Under the pieces are notes generated by a model that did not search any database, was not told the DNA's origin, and saw only the letters and a list, made by a program, of their open reading frames with translations. A DNA stretch of 64,000 nucleotides, from assembly GCA_033439265.1 (NCBI GenBank), contig JAVTVX010000004.1, positions 23,259,201-23,323,200 of the forward strand, in the 5' to 3' direction. The translations under genes were made by a program, and so were the position numbers. Source of the stretch: Dillenia suffruticosa. Its lineage: Eukaryota > Streptophyta > Magnoliopsida > Dilleniales > Dilleniaceae. The stretch's first letter is position 1; each line of letters starts with the position of its first letter. Below are positions 13,501 through 25,400 of this stretch, piece after piece.

Positions 13501-15523
13501 CGATCAGGATATGTTCAGCATAATTTCAGGTCCAACAATTGCTGCCATCTCCGTGGTACTTGATCATGCAGAACATGAAGATGTTTTCCGAGCATGTTTT
13601 GATGGTTTTTTGACTGTTGCAAAGATATCTTCGTGCTACCATCTTGTAGATGTGTTGGATGAGGTTGTAATTGCTCTGTGTAAGTTCTCAAGTCTCATAA
13701 ATTCATCACATTTTGAGGACTCCATCTTAGCCTTCAGTGAAGACACAAAAGCCAGGATGGCAACTATAACAGTGTTCACTATTGCAAATATGTATGGAGA
13801 TTTTATCTGCAGAGGTTGGAAAACTATTGTGGAATGCATCTTAAGCTTACACAGACTTGGTCTTCTGCCTTCTCGTGTGGCTGGTCCTGGGGCTGATGAC
13901 TTGGAGCTCTCTGCTGATTCACAGAAAGGAAAGACTGCCGCAAATTCTGTGTCTCAGACTACATCAGCGGGCACTCCTAAAAGAGCCTCCAGCTTGATGG
14001 GTAGGTTTAGTCAGCTCTTATATCTTGATACGGAGGAGCCGAAACTGCAACCTACTGAAGATGAAATTGCTGCTCGTCAAAGCTGTCTCCAGACAATTCA
14101 GGAGTGTCAGATCGATAATATTTTTACAGAAAGTAAGTTTCTGCAAGCTGATTCTCTGAAAAACCTGGTAGGGGCACTTACTGCAGTTGCAGGAAAACCC
14201 CAAAAAGGTTATTACTCTCTTGAGGATGAAGATACAGCGGTACTCTGCCTTGAGTTGCTTATTACAATCACTTTGACCAACCGGGATAGAATAGCTCTTA
14301 TCTGGAAGGATGTCTATGAGCATATATCCAGCGTCGTGCAGTCCTCTGTGATGCCTGGTGCCCTAGTGGAGAAGGCTGTTTTTGGACTCCTAAGGATTTG
14401 CCACCGATTGCTTCCATATAAAGAGAACCTGGCTGAAGAACTTTTGAGGTCACTGCAATTAATTCTTAAGCTTGATGCTCGAGTTGCTGATGCTTACTGT
14501 GAGCAAATCACAGTCGAAGTCAATCGCCTTGTGAAAGCTAATGCTACTCACATCAGGTCCCAGGCAGGTTGGCGAACAATTGCCTCCCTACTTTCCATCA
14601 CAGCTCGACACCCAGAGGCTGCTGAAGCAGGATTTGACACGCTATGCTTCATCATGTCTGATGGAGCACACTTGTTGCCAGCCAACTACGTGCTTTGTAT
14701 TGATGCTTCAAGGCAGTTTGCAGAGTCTCGTTTGGGACTGTCAGAAAGGTCCCTGTGTTCAGTGGATCTTATGGCTGGTTCTGTTGCTTCCTTAGCACAG
14801 TGGTCAATTGAAGCTCAGAAAGCTTTGACAGAGGAAGATGCTGCAAAAATGTTGCAGGATATAGGGGAGCTGTGGCTGAGACTGGTGCAGGGACTGAAGA
14901 AAGTTTGTTTAGACCAGCGAGAAGAAGTTAGGAACCATTGTCTCTTATCATTGCAGAGGTGCCTGATAGGAGTGGATGTTTCCCAACTTCCATGTAGTGC
15001 ATGGTTGCAATGTTTTGATCTGGTCATCTTCCCATTGCTTGATGATTTACTGGAAATTGCACAGGATCGCTCTCAAAAAGAATATCGTGGCATGGAAGGC
15101 ACTCTTTGCCTTGCTATGAAGCTAATGTCAAAAGCATTTCTGTATTCCCTACCACATCTCATGCAGTCAACTAGTATCTGTAATTTATGGGTTGGTGTTC
15201 TTACCCGGATGGAAAATTATATGAAGGTGAAAATCAGAGGGAAAAGGAGCGAGAAGCTTCATGAAGTAGTCCCAGAGCTCCTCAAGAACTCCTTGCTTGT
15301 CATGAGGACAGAAGGTTTGCTAGTGCAGGCTGGCGATCAAAGTGGAGACAACTTGTGGGAGACAACATGGTTGTATGTGAATAAAATTGCTCCTTCTTTG
15401 CAGGCTGAAGTGTTTCCAGATCGAGAGCCACAACAGTCTCAGCAAAAACAGGGAGAAACAGAAGCTTGTCCGGTTTCTAATGAAAAGGATACAGTTACTT
15501 CACCTGGAATTGTGGCTTCATAA
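10525..15523 (+). CDS. GNL1: GNOM-class large ARF-GEF, closest to GNOM-LIKE 1
   Basis: This guanine-nucleotide exchange factor for ARF GTPases acts at Golgi membranes in COPI and secretory traffic. Exon 1 is 10525-11256 and exon 2 is 11870-15523 (GT-AG, phase 0), giving 1461 codons. Arabidopsis GNOM and GNL1 are about 1450 aa with a similar two-exon CDS. Seen in order: a DCB region starting with INSEIGAVLAVMRRNVRWGV; a HUS box NFDCD at residue 469; a Sec7 domain at about 565-750 with the catalytic glutamate finger FRLPGE (Glu661) and SIIMLNTD; then HDS repeats such as QAGWRT and SLLSITARHPEA. Several positions resemble GNL1 more than GNOM (KQIFSWQ, PITGVALSSVYKI, GIPCMVEI, KHIKKKLM). The residue linked to brefeldin A sensitivity is Met699, not Leu as remembered for Arabidopsis GNL1. 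The reading frame is intact. The GNOM versus GNL1 assignment is less certain than the family. Confidence 0.93.
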
Positions 15524-16864
15524 CAATCTTAACTGGCGCCTCCAGATTTTGCAACCTTAGCTGTGCCTGCCAATGCAAGCTATCAATGTGCTTCATCACC
15601 AGTATAGATTGTTGCAGTGGTAAACTTGCAGTTGTAACAAATTTTCTTGGGAGAAACTGATTGAAGATAAATCAAACTTCGATGCGCATTTGCGCTGCTG
15701 GATTCTTTATTAGCGGAAAAAGGAGCCGAGAGCACGGTTGGTAATTTACAACTCGAACAGATTTACCAGGTTATTGTTATAATATCATAGCCTTCATTTC
15801 GCTGGTGTTTCTTCATCAAACTTTTGCTTCGCTGGAAACTCACACACTATATTCTCTAGATTGATTAGGCAAAAGTTTTTGTTCATCTAAGGTTCTTCTT
15901 GTTAGGGGAGAACTCATCAGGAATACAACATTTTTGACACCTCTTTGATCTTGAAGAGTTCTCCTTTCAGAGGAACTAGGGATGAATTGCTTAATTTTGC
16001 ACTGGCTTGCTCGTCGTGTACAGAACTCAGTATCTGTATTGAGGTAATCCTACATAAACGAAAATTTAGTTCAACATTTTGAACTTCTAAATTACCTGGG
16101 AAATGCAAATTGGAAATACATGTTTGGCCCCTCATATTTTATTCTCTATACGGATGAACTACATTTTGAAGGATGCGGTTGATTGATCTCCATTTACATT
16201 GCATGTATGCTTGCTAACTGCATTAGTTCCGATTGAATCCCCATTTGCTAGATTGGAAGAACGAAGAGAAAAAGGAAGAAAACAAAAAACATAAGCACTG
16301 AGGATACTTGTGTTGATGCATAGGGTAGGATTAGTATTAGCTAAAAGAACTTCTGATGAGATTATAGAGTGCAGTTGCAGAGCAGTTAGGGAGGATAACT
16401 AGATTAGGTCAAAAATCATGTTGCAGTATGTGTTTTGTGGGGTTTAGATGGAAATGAATGCATCGTAATGACACCATGTTTTCCTGTATTGTCATTGCAA
16501 AGGTTAAGGCTGAGTTGAATTTTGAGCATTTTTTTTCAAGTTCAACCTTGGTGAGATAAGTGTATGGCATCATTGCAGGTCTGAGACAAAAAATAGAATA
16601 GATGTCTATAGTTGATCATGTTTGTGACAGCTCAATTCCAGTGTAACCCTGCACGTTTGTGTAACTCCTCCCCCCATTCCCCAACCCATTCCCAATCTAC
16701 CCATGAAGCTTAGGAAACTTAAATTGGGAAAGGATGGTGAAATTGAAACTAAGTTTTCAAATTGATAATAATGGCAATGAAGTGGCCTATGCTGTATATC
16801 TTTTTTGTTGAGCTAATCTATTCTGTGACCGACATGACTTTGTCTAATGTAGTGTGGTGGGTTG
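15524..16864. other. GNL1 3'UTR and intergenic spacer
   Basis: The bases after the TAA at 15521-15523 look like 3'UTR for several hundred bases. The remainder to the LTR element has ordinary composition and only short ORFs, and no gene family was recognised. The left target duplication of the LTR element (GGTTG) lies at 16860-16864. Confidence 0.45.
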
Positions 16865-17166
16865 TGTTAGGATTAGAAAATTGAAGTGTGCAGAAAATGC
16901 TTGGTAGCTCAGGGGCTCTCTTTCATTACTAGCTCGAAAAGAGCATTACAATAGAATAAAAAAGAAGTAAAACGCAGTCTCTCTCTAAGAACAGACTGTC
17001 CACGCTTAGTTGAAGCTATTCATCTTTCTTCATACCCCTTCCCGTCTCTCACTCTATCTATTTATAGCCTAATTCTTATTCCAACTGCTCAAGATTCTCT
17101 AATCACAATTTGTTACCATCAACACCCTCTAACAAATTTATGTTCCTTACAGTTGCTTCCCTAACA
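16865..17166 (-). repeat. 3' LTR of the gag-only element
   Basis: A 302-bp long terminal repeat with TG...CA ends and a short terminal inverted repeat TGTTAG/CTAACA. It aligns end to end with 18599-19136 once the nested SINE there is excluded. It is on the 3' side because gag is read on the minus strand. Confidence 0.88.
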
Positions 17167-18524
17167 TTGCCCCATGCTGAAATTTCAGCCTTGTCCTCAA
17201 AATTGTAGCCTGAACATTGGCCCTTACAAACTAGAAGGTCTAGTCGAGTTGCATCTTTTTTTTTTTTTTTGTTCCTCCCTCCCAGCGGACCAGTACCTGT
17301 TCTCTCTCTAATGAATGTTTGGATGATGTTGGTAATCTTCCGCAGTCGCGTCGTCTCTAGCGGTTTATCGGTCGAAGGAGTTTCGTCATTACCCAAAATG
17401 ATTGTACGAAGACTCTTGTTGGGATAGTTGTGAAGAGGGTGGTAGGGTTGTTTGCACTCGAAATATAAACCTTTGGAGCGTAAGTCCATGATTTAATGGT
17501 GAGACAGTTGGCGGAAGGTTCGGTTGGGTGTTGCGTGTGGTTGCATAGATCGTTGTGCTTGAAGGTTGGTTGGGGTTGAAGGTGGGTTAAAAGAAAATTG
17601 GGTTTGGGTATATGGTTTCGGGTTAAAGTGGGTGTTGGAGCCCCCAATGGCCGGGTTGGACCCGCCCCATTTCAGTGACCCGAGTGGTGTATGGGTTTCG
17701 TCCTGTTTACCCGGTAGTGTCCTTGCCTTAAAAAACCCATTTTCTCTCTCGATTTTCCGAGCTAGCTTCATGGTCTAGAAGAGAGATAGAACCTCGTGTG
17801 AACGGATTCTTACTCGGATTTCATCGTTGAGGCCGTTCAGGAAAAGCCCTAGATGAATCGAAGAGCTCAACCCTTTGACAAGTGCAGCTCTGGTCACAAA
17901 CTCGTCGATGTAAGCATCCACAGTTCCCGTTTGCTTTGTAGATACCAGAGCTTCAAGGGATTGGCCGATGAATTGCCCCCCAAAGTGATCAAAAAGCTCG
18001 TAAGTTAAGTCCGACCAAGGGATCGATTGATTTTGAGCGAATAACCATTGAACCCAATGAAGTGCTGGTCCATCCATGGAGACCATCGCCATCGCTACTT
18101 TCATTTCATCACTGACACGATTGATAGTGAAAAATTGTTCGGCGCGAGCAACCAATGCTGCAGGGTCGTGACCATCGAAGCAGGGAAGATCAAGTCGTCG
18201 TAAGGCAAGTTGAAAGTCGTTATGCGTAGGAACTTTGAACGAATGTGGAGGTTGAGGCTGAGCTCCCAGAATGGGAATGGAGCCAATTTTGAGAGAAGGG
18301 CTGCCTTGAACCTCATTGAGAACTGATGTCGAAAACCCCGCTACATCGCGTCCCTCATTTTTTTGACAGAGTAGAGCCGCAACTAGTTCCTCTAAGGATT
18401 GCAGACGGTCCAATATTGAGCGATGGTAGGTCATCTCCTCTATCAAAGTCGTGATGCTCTTCCCTATGTCGGCGATGCTCTTCTCTAAGGTATCCAATTT
18501 TGTTTCTATTCGCGTTTGAGTCAT
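17103..18524 (-). pseudogene. Broken retrotransposon gag gene
   Basis: On the minus strand an intact stretch of 249 codons (18524-17775) starts with a coiled-coil-like segment and continues into a Ty3/gypsy-type gag core, with LDLPCFDGHDPAALVARAEQ, WVQWLF and a DLTYELFDHFGGQF block. Downstream the reading frame is lost. Pieces continue in other frames at 17771-17493 (Pro/Asn-rich linker) and 17489-17103. The last piece contains a degraded zinc knuckle: LYFECKQPYHPLHNYPNKS still aligns to a CCHC pattern but lacks the third Cys. It is a capsid-type protein in origin and is no longer functional. Confidence 0.82.
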
Positions 18525-18598
18525 GAATAGTTTTTAAGATACAGAGAGAAAAGAATTGAGAAAAAGATACAGAGATATGAGCAGGGGAAGAGAATGGT

Positions 18599-19136
18599 TG
18601 TTAGGAGTAGAAAATTGAAGTGTGCAGAAAATGTTTGGTAGTTCAGGGGCTTCCTTTCTTTTTTTTTTTGGTACCATATTTTGGACACTGCCCGATATCT
18701 GGGGTTTCGTTTCGATTAATTCATGAACGACCACTGTAATAGCTCCTTTCAGAAGGCGGGTCTCCTAACGGGAAACGTTCCATACAAATGAGGGCACAAT
18801 ACTCTCAACGGGAGTCGAATTTCGGTCATGATTAAGGAAACTCAACTCTACATTCAGTTGAGTCAATCCACGTTGGTTCATGGGCTTCCTTTCATTACTA
18901 GTTTGAAAAGAGCATTATAATAGAATAAAAAAGAAGTAAAACCCAGTCTCTCTCTAAGAGCAGACTGTCCACGCTTAGTTAAAGCTATTCATCTTTCTTT
19001 ATACCCCTTCCCGTCTCTCAAACTGTCTATTTATAACCTAATTCCCATCCTAACTACTCAAAATTCTCTAACCACAATTTATTATCCTCTAATACCTTCT
19101 AACAGATTTATACTCTTTGCGGTTACTTCCCTAATA
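18599..19136 (-). repeat. 5' LTR of the gag-only element, split by a SINE
   Basis: This copy matches 16865-17166 apart from an insertion at 18659-18893. Removing the SINE and one copy of its 12-bp target duplication leaves 303 bp. Its terminal CTAATA differs from the CTAACA of the other LTR. Confidence 0.87.
18659..18881 (-). mobile_element. SINE nested in LTR, with 12-bp target duplication
   Basis: The 223-bp insert is flanked by perfect copies of GGGCTTCCTTTC (18647-18658 and 18882-18893). On the minus strand it begins with a tRNA-like head containing a box-B-like word ATTCGACTCCCG and ends in poly-A (poly-T on the plus strand at 18659-18668). The tail region carries ATTAATCGAAACGAAA and a GATATCGGGCAG-like word, shared with the other SINEs in the window. 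Confidence 0.85.
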
Positions 19137-19174
19137 GGTTGTGGCAATGAATGTGTGTGGCATTTGTTGTTTGG

Positions 19175-19383
19175 CTTTTTTTTTTTATTATTTTTTTTTG
19201 TACTATGGTTTGCCTACCATCAAATATTCATAATTTCATTCCGATTAATCTGGATTGATCACTGTGCGCCCATCGAGGTGAGGGGGGTCTCCCAACAAAT
19301 TCCTCTCCGTTCCCTTCGGGAGTCAAACTCCTGCATAGTTAAGGGGCAACAAATCCCTTACCACCTGCGTCAATTTTTGTTGG
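19175..19383 (-). mobile_element. SINE with 11-bp target duplication
   Basis: The 209-bp insert is flanked by TTGTTGTTTGG (19164-19174 and 19384-19394). On the minus strand it has a box-A-like TGACGCAGGTGG, a box-B-like GGAGTTTGACTCCCG, a body word ATCCAGATTAATCGGAATGA and a poly-A-like tail. It lies only 38 bases outside the LTR element, so this spot has taken three insertions. Confidence 0.82.
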
Positions 19384-19394
19384 TTGTTGTTTGG

Positions 19395-19960
19395 GTTACG
19401 AGGTCAAGGCAAATTGAATGGAGCCTTGCCTCCTCCATCTTCTATATGCCTCATCGATGCCACCCTACGCTTTCTATAATCTATTGAATTCAACTCACCT
19501 CCACATCTCGGGCCTTTTGATATAAAAAACATATAGAATTTCAAGTATCGAAAGATGAGCTACTAACATGTTCGTATTTGACAAGTAGTTGCCACTTTAG
19601 GTAGTAAAAGCTTTCGAGATGGCCAAAAAAAAGCCCCTATTGAAAAGTTGACAATTGTCTATGGTTAATCACTTTTAAACAAATGATAAAATGTTAACAT
19701 TTGAATAGGCGAAAAATAACTTAACTATATACCTGAGCAAACATTGTATATATAAATTTATGTATATATAATGTATATTTTTTGGTTGAATCATTTTTAC
19801 TAAAAAAAAGAGTATACATTTATTAGATTATATCTCTTATGTTAAAAGTAAATTCAATAAAATTCATTATGCTAAACATTAAGAATAAGCCAAACTTTAG
19901 AGTAGGGAGAGCTCAGAATTCATGAATCTTCTCACGTGAATACAAAAAAGTTTCGGATAA
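19395..19960. other. AT-rich intergenic sequence
   Basis: No gene, structured RNA or clear repeat was recognised. Composition becomes AT-rich after about 19640. Confidence 0.4.
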
Positions 19961-19965
19961 ATGGA

Positions 19966-20836
19966 AGTAAAGTAGCCATGTTATAACACTTGAGTCGAAC
20001 TCGGGAATCACAATACCCGAGCTCGGCTCGAGTCTACGGTACGAGCTCGTTGAGCCTGTTATTCTAGAGCTCGAACTCGACTTGAAGTGCCATCGAGGAG
20101 CTCGAGCTCGAGTGTCGTGGGCTTTGCAGGGCAAGATTGGGCCCGAGCCCGAGACAATACCCAAACCCCAACTTGAAATTGAAACTGAAACCGAGATGAG
20201 CTTGAAATTTGATTCGGGGAGAGCAAAAGGAAGAACTCGAAAACCCTAGAGAGAGAGAGAGAGAGAGAGAGAGTTTACCTTTAATTTGATGAGACGAAAG
20301 ACGAGAGCTAGGTTGAGAGGCGAGAGATTCGTGAAGGTCAAGAGGTGATGGAGACGAAAGCAAGATTTTTGTCGCACACAACTAGTCCCTAGAGATAGAG
20401 AGAGTACCTTTGATTCGAGGAGACGAAAGGCGAGAGCTAAGTCGAGAGGTGAGAGTTTCGTTGAGGTTGAGAGGCGATGGAGACGAAAGCAAGATCTTCA
20501 TTGTACACAGATATTGAAGTTCGATTTGAGATCGAGAGGCAAGAGCTAGGTCACTGTGGTGAGAAGAGAAGGAGACCTTTGATCGCGATGGTGAGAGCAG
20601 AAAGAGCCCTTCGATCGCAATTAGGGTTGCGGTTGGGAAATGAGAATGGGTCAAGGAGAGGTTAGGGTAAATGAGAGATAAAATTGCATCCGGGTAACTC
20701 GACAAGTCTTCGAGCTTGACTGAATATAGGTTTGAGCTCGAGCTTAAGACAGGATTTGCTGAGCTTGAGCTCGAGTTTTGATCATATAGTGTCACGGGTA
20801 CCCAGGACACTACCCGAGTACGACTCTAAAGTAAAG
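19966..20836. mobile_element. CTCGAG-rich island, possible DNA transposon
   Basis: The island is rich in GAGCTCGAGCTCG-type words, unlike the AT-rich flanks. Near its ends lie inverted copies of GAGTCGNACTCGGG (about 19991-20004 on plus, about 20811-20824 on minus), and the flanks share AAGTAAAG, a possible 8-bp target duplication. Inside, a block of about 140 bp with GAGACGAAAGGCGAGAGC is duplicated at about 20290-20380 and 20420-20510. A (GA)n tract lies at about 20249-20273. No transposase was seen. A similar island lies at about 62695-63125. Class and exact ends are uncertain. Confidence 0.35.
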
Positions 20837-20876
20837 CCATTGCATTGAAGAATGGCCCTTAATTAAGTCATTCTAT

Positions 20877-20880
<4 letters not shown>

Positions 20881-20969
<89 letters not shown>
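20881..20969. repeat. Long (AG)n microsatellite
   Basis: An uninterrupted AG dinucleotide run of 89 bases, the longest simple repeat in the window. Confidence 0.98.
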
Positions 20970-20974
<5 letters not shown>

Positions 20975-22240
20975 GCCCCCACCATAGTCCACTCACGTGA
21001 TTGACACCCCATGGTATAAAACTCTGTCCCACTCCCGCTCCCGCTGAAGATGCAAGTTGTTTTTCACTATGAACAAACTATTAGACATAAGGGGGTTGTC
21101 GGTGTGGTGACAATGATAGTTTAATATTTGTGCAATTGAATGCCACGTGGTCACAACAAAATCAGAAATTGCATCTCATGGTCATTCCATGCAACTTATT
21201 ATATGGTGCAGTGCAACACCATCTTTCCTCTCTCTCTCTCTCTCTCTCTCTCTGCCTCTCTCTATGATTTTTTGAAAGCAATTAGTTTACTTAATATAGA
21301 CTTTGCAGTGAAAATAAAAACTTTATGATTAATTCTCTCTCTCTCTCTCTCTCTCTCTCTTGATGAGATGAGATGAGTGTATGGATAAGGGAAAAGACAC
21401 CCAATCACCTTTTGAAAAAAAATTATTTTTTATTTTTTGAAATGGCTGCCTTTTTCATTTTAATTGCTAATGACATTATTGCAGTAGCCTAGAATGAACT
21501 ATTGTCAGATGTGTTTGCCATCTCATTTTTATATGTATCAAAAATTGTTCCCGCAATTAAACTTTTCCAGATTTACTTGTTCTCAGTGATTGATAAGGAG
21601 CATTTACACGACAAATAAATTCAACCATCTACCCGAATCATGTAGAGAGAGAGAGAGAGAGAGAGTGGGGGGGGGTGTGTGTGTGTGTGTACATTACTGG
21701 ATAAAACTGATAAGAAACTCGCCCTCTTCTTAGTTTTACCTGGTAAGTAAGAACAACAATAAAAAAGTAATTATAGACACATGGGGAGTGGGTTTTGTGA
21801 GCTGCGAGGAGACTGATAAAAGACAGAAGCTTCCTACTCCAGCTGCAGTATTCATTTCTCCATTTAATGACCACTTCCACTTATGGTTTCATTGTTCTTT
21901 ATTACAGTTTTGATGGGCATTTTCTTTATGACCTTTTCTGTCTCTCTCCCATTGTTTTCGATCTCTCTTTTTTTTGGGGGGGGGGTATGTTGAAAAGAAA
22001 AAAAAATGGTTTTTTAATTAACAAAAAAATAGTCAACATTGAGGATTGAGAGGTTTTATTAGGTAATTTTTTTAATGATCAACTAATGTTATTTGCAAAT
22101 TTGTGTCTTGTAATTTAATAATTTTTTAATGATTAATGTTCAACTAATAATACTTTCTGGGGATGATTGACAAGGCATTTTTAATGTTGTTACAAGACAT
22201 GGGTGATGTGAAATAACTTTTTCAATAATAAAAAGGTACG
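20970..22240. other. Upstream region of the HOTHEAD-like gene, microsatellite-rich
   Basis: No gene was seen. The region carries CT runs at about 21225-21253 and 21333-21360, a GA run at about 21643-21665 followed by a G run and a GT run to about 21691, and a T/G homopolymer patch at about 21967-21986. Promoter elements of the following gene may lie in the last few hundred bases. Confidence 0.45.
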
Positions 22241-22247
22241 ATATATA
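22241..22247 (+). promoter_or_regulatory. Candidate TATA box of the HOTHEAD-like gene
   Basis: An ATATATA word lies 156-162 bases before the chosen ATG at 22403. That spacing would give a 5'UTR of roughly 130 bases containing the CT microsatellite at about 22346-22368. Supported by position only. Confidence 0.35.
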
Positions 22248-22402
22248 GGGAGGATAGAGACGCACCCACAAAGGAAAGGTCCAACCAGAGGCAGACACAT
22301 CAAAGAAAGAAGTGTGTTAGGAAGGAGCAGCGGTGCAGTGGTCTAACTCTCTCTCTCTCTCTCTCTCGCTGTGGTTTTCTGCCTGCCTCTCTCTGCCTCC
22401 CA

Positions 22403-25400
22403 ATGGCTTTGTTTTGGGTGGTGAAGCTGTTGTTTCTCTCTCTTCTCAGCCTCAATTTTGTCTCTTGTTTTTCTTTTCAAGGTTTGCTCACTCCGTCCCT
22501 CTCTCTCTCTCCCTCCCCACCTTTCTCTCCCCACCTTTAACTTCTCTCTCCTCGTCCTCATTCTCATCCCTCCTCTCCCCACTCTCTATACATGTTTAAT
22601 GTGTTGTTTTACGTTCAAGAGCCATAGTGTAGTCGTCTTTTTTTTTCCCCCTTTGGTTTTGGTTGGAATGGTAATGACAATGAGCCACTTCTATATTTGT
22701 AGCTTTGTCATATTCTTTCATTACTAAAAGATTTTATTTTGTGTTGGGTACGTTATAGTTGTCACAATCCCTAATGTAACCCATAAAAAAGATTTTATTT
22801 TGTTACTTCTAAAAAAGATTATTTTCATTGAAACCTCTCTCTCTCTCTCTCTCTCACTTTAAGTTAGATTGCCTTCTGTCTTTCAATTATGGCCTTTATA
22901 AGCTCATTAGGTTCAACAAATAGTGCAAATATTTATAATAAGATTCATTTTGTTAATGTTTTTTTTTTTTTCTATTTCACTTACTCTTTGATGACTTACC
23001 CAAAAACATACATCCCTTGGACAATTTTTAAAAATTGTAGCAGACCAACAATTTTGAGACATGACAAATTTTCAATGCAGGTGAAAATTTTTCAAAATTT
23101 GGATATCCATATATCAGAAAGGCAAGCACATTCTCGTCCTCCTCATCATCATCGGCTTCATCCAACGGTGGAGAAAACACCTTTGATTACATAATTGTAG
23201 GAGGTGGCACAGCCGGGTGTCCCTTAGCTGCAACACTGTCCCAAAATTTTAGTGTTCTATTACTAGAAAGAGGGGGTGTACCCTTTTCAAACTACAATGT
23301 CTCCTACTTAAAAAACTTCCACATTTCCCTAGCTGATACTTCACCAAAATCTGCTTCTCAACCTTTTGTTTCCACTGATGGAGTCATCAATTCTAGGGCT
23401 AGAGTCTTGGGTGGAGGCACTTGTATCAATGCTGGCTTCTACACTAGAGCGAGCACAAGGTAAGTACTTGCTCATTTTCTCCCTCTTCCCCCAACTTTGC
23501 CTTTGAAAGGTATTATTACATTTAACTCATTATAAGCAATATATTTTTAGATAACAATACTGTGATACATTGGATTCGGTTATTTTCATCATTAGTCTAT
23601 ATGACATTTCTCTTTTTGAAAGTTATGTTTGTCGACTTATTCAAATTTGATATTCTTTTTATATTTTTATTTTTGTTGTAAGGAATTTAGAAATACGATA
23701 GCATGCATTTGGTAGCACATTATAACCATGTGTGGCCTCAACATGATTGAAGTATGGAGGTTTATATGAGGTCCATAGCCGATGTGATCATGCATGTTCA
23801 ATATATATTATTGCACCTTGATATAAATCTATGCAAATTCTTTAGAATGTTGTATGTTGGAAGAGTTAGAATCTTATATGCATTTTTTTTTCTCTCTCAA
23901 TCATGGAATAAAATGAAATGAAATAGTTGGTTCTAGCCATTAGTACACAAATCTATTCTATACTTTCATTTGAGTATTTTATCCTTCTTGTCATAGTTTT
24001 ACAAAATCCAATCCAATACCCACCACAGCATCTTGACTTTTCCAAGATTACTATTACACCCTTCAAGAAAATATTTTTTTTCAACAATTACAAAGTAAAC
24101 TAAGTAATTTTTTGATGTGGATCTTGCAAATAATTCTCTGTCTAAGATGCACCCATCACCATGCTCGTTACTCTACTGGCATAGCTGCTTCTTTTATAGC
24201 AAACATGTTTTGGGGGGATTTTTGACCCTTTTTGGTCTATATGCTAGAATGTGCTCAAAGAGAGGACATTATCTTGACCTATTTATTGGTAATGATGTTG
24301 ATGTTAGTCAATTAGTTATCAAAGCGTGTTAAAAAAAATTTTGGTACACACACACAACAATAAATGGACAACCTTTTCCTTAAGACCCACAAAATCAACG
24401 ATTTCAAAACCTATGAAATGAAATTTTGATAAGGTTTCTGGTGGGGTTTTGTGTATTAAGAAAAATCCTATGTATAGGGTCTAGACAGTGCTGAATGTGA
24501 CGGTATGGTATTCATGATATGTGCAGAGTACAAATGGGTCAACAAAAACATTTATGAACCCTCATCCTCCTCTCCTCTTCGATGTGTTTGCAGTAAATGC
24601 TATGGTGGGTGTGGTCCTTTTCTCACCTTCTAATATGTTTCTGTTTGCTTTAATTTCCTAGTGTTTTTTGGGTAGATAGAGTATGTAGATGTGAAGTGAA
24701 GGCAAAGCAAACATTTAGGTGAGAGGATGACTTGAAAAATGCTTAGATAAACAAATAAAGATTTTTTTTTTTTTTGAATAAACAAATTTTGGTTTTTTCC
24801 TTAGTTTTAGGTGGTCTGTTTCGATTGGCCAAGTCTTTTGGCTAAGTTCATGGATGGTCCATTGTGATTGTTTAAGTTTTCTAGTCGATCTTAATATTAA
24901 CTCAACCGACTTTTTTCTTTTCTTTTCTAATTGTTGCCCTTGTATGCTTTTATGGCACCACCATAAATGGAACAGCAGAGATCAATTTTATATATACTGT
25001 GGGCCAATATAGTTAGAGAGAGAGAGATGGTTTTCTTTAGATTGGCACATGGATGGAGCTCGACGCTGCAAAAGAACAGAACCAAAACATTAAGACGTCA
25101 AATTAACTTTGTTAAAAAATTGTTATTGTTTACACAAGTGGGATTCAGATTTTAGGACTGGACAGTCACACGGTACAAGGAGGAACTCATACCCATAACT
25201 TGTTTATGTCCAAAGAAAATTTCTAATTCTATTTCTTCTTTTTTTACCTAGTTATCCATCCTCTTCAAAGCCTTTAACTTGTGTGTTAAATGGTTCTATC
25301 ACCGGCAGACACTCATTGAAGCTTCAAGGGATCTCCAAAAAAAAAAAGAAAAATCCTAAAGCTTTTTATTTGCACTTTGTTTTCCTGGCATTTGTTATTT

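Larger units (their letters stand above)
16865..19136 (-). mobile_element. Gag-only LTR retrotransposon (TR-GAG-like), with target duplication
   Basis: Two direct repeats bound the element: 16865-17166 (302 bp) and 18599-19136 (303 bp once a nested SINE is removed). Each starts TGTTAG and ends CTAACA or CTAATA. The flanks carry a perfect 5-bp duplication GGTTG (16860-16864 and 19137-19141). Internal sequence is only about 1.4 kb and encodes gag pieces on the minus strand. There is no protease, reverse transcriptase or integrase, so the element is non-autonomous, as described for plant TR-GAG elements. By eye the LTRs differ at roughly 30 positions, so the insertion is old. No standard initiator-Met primer-binding site was recognised beside the right (5') LTR. 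Confidence 0.88.

Noticed and set aside
12079-15027. Several reverse-strand and out-of-frame ORFs of 60-100 codons
   Set aside because: They lie within the long second exon of the GNL1-like gene and are shadows of its coding frame.
20064-20810. Minus-strand Ser/Leu-rich ORFs of 105 and 142 codons
   Set aside because: They come from the duplicated CTCGAG/GA-rich island. The two ORFs mirror the internal duplication and show no family resemblance.
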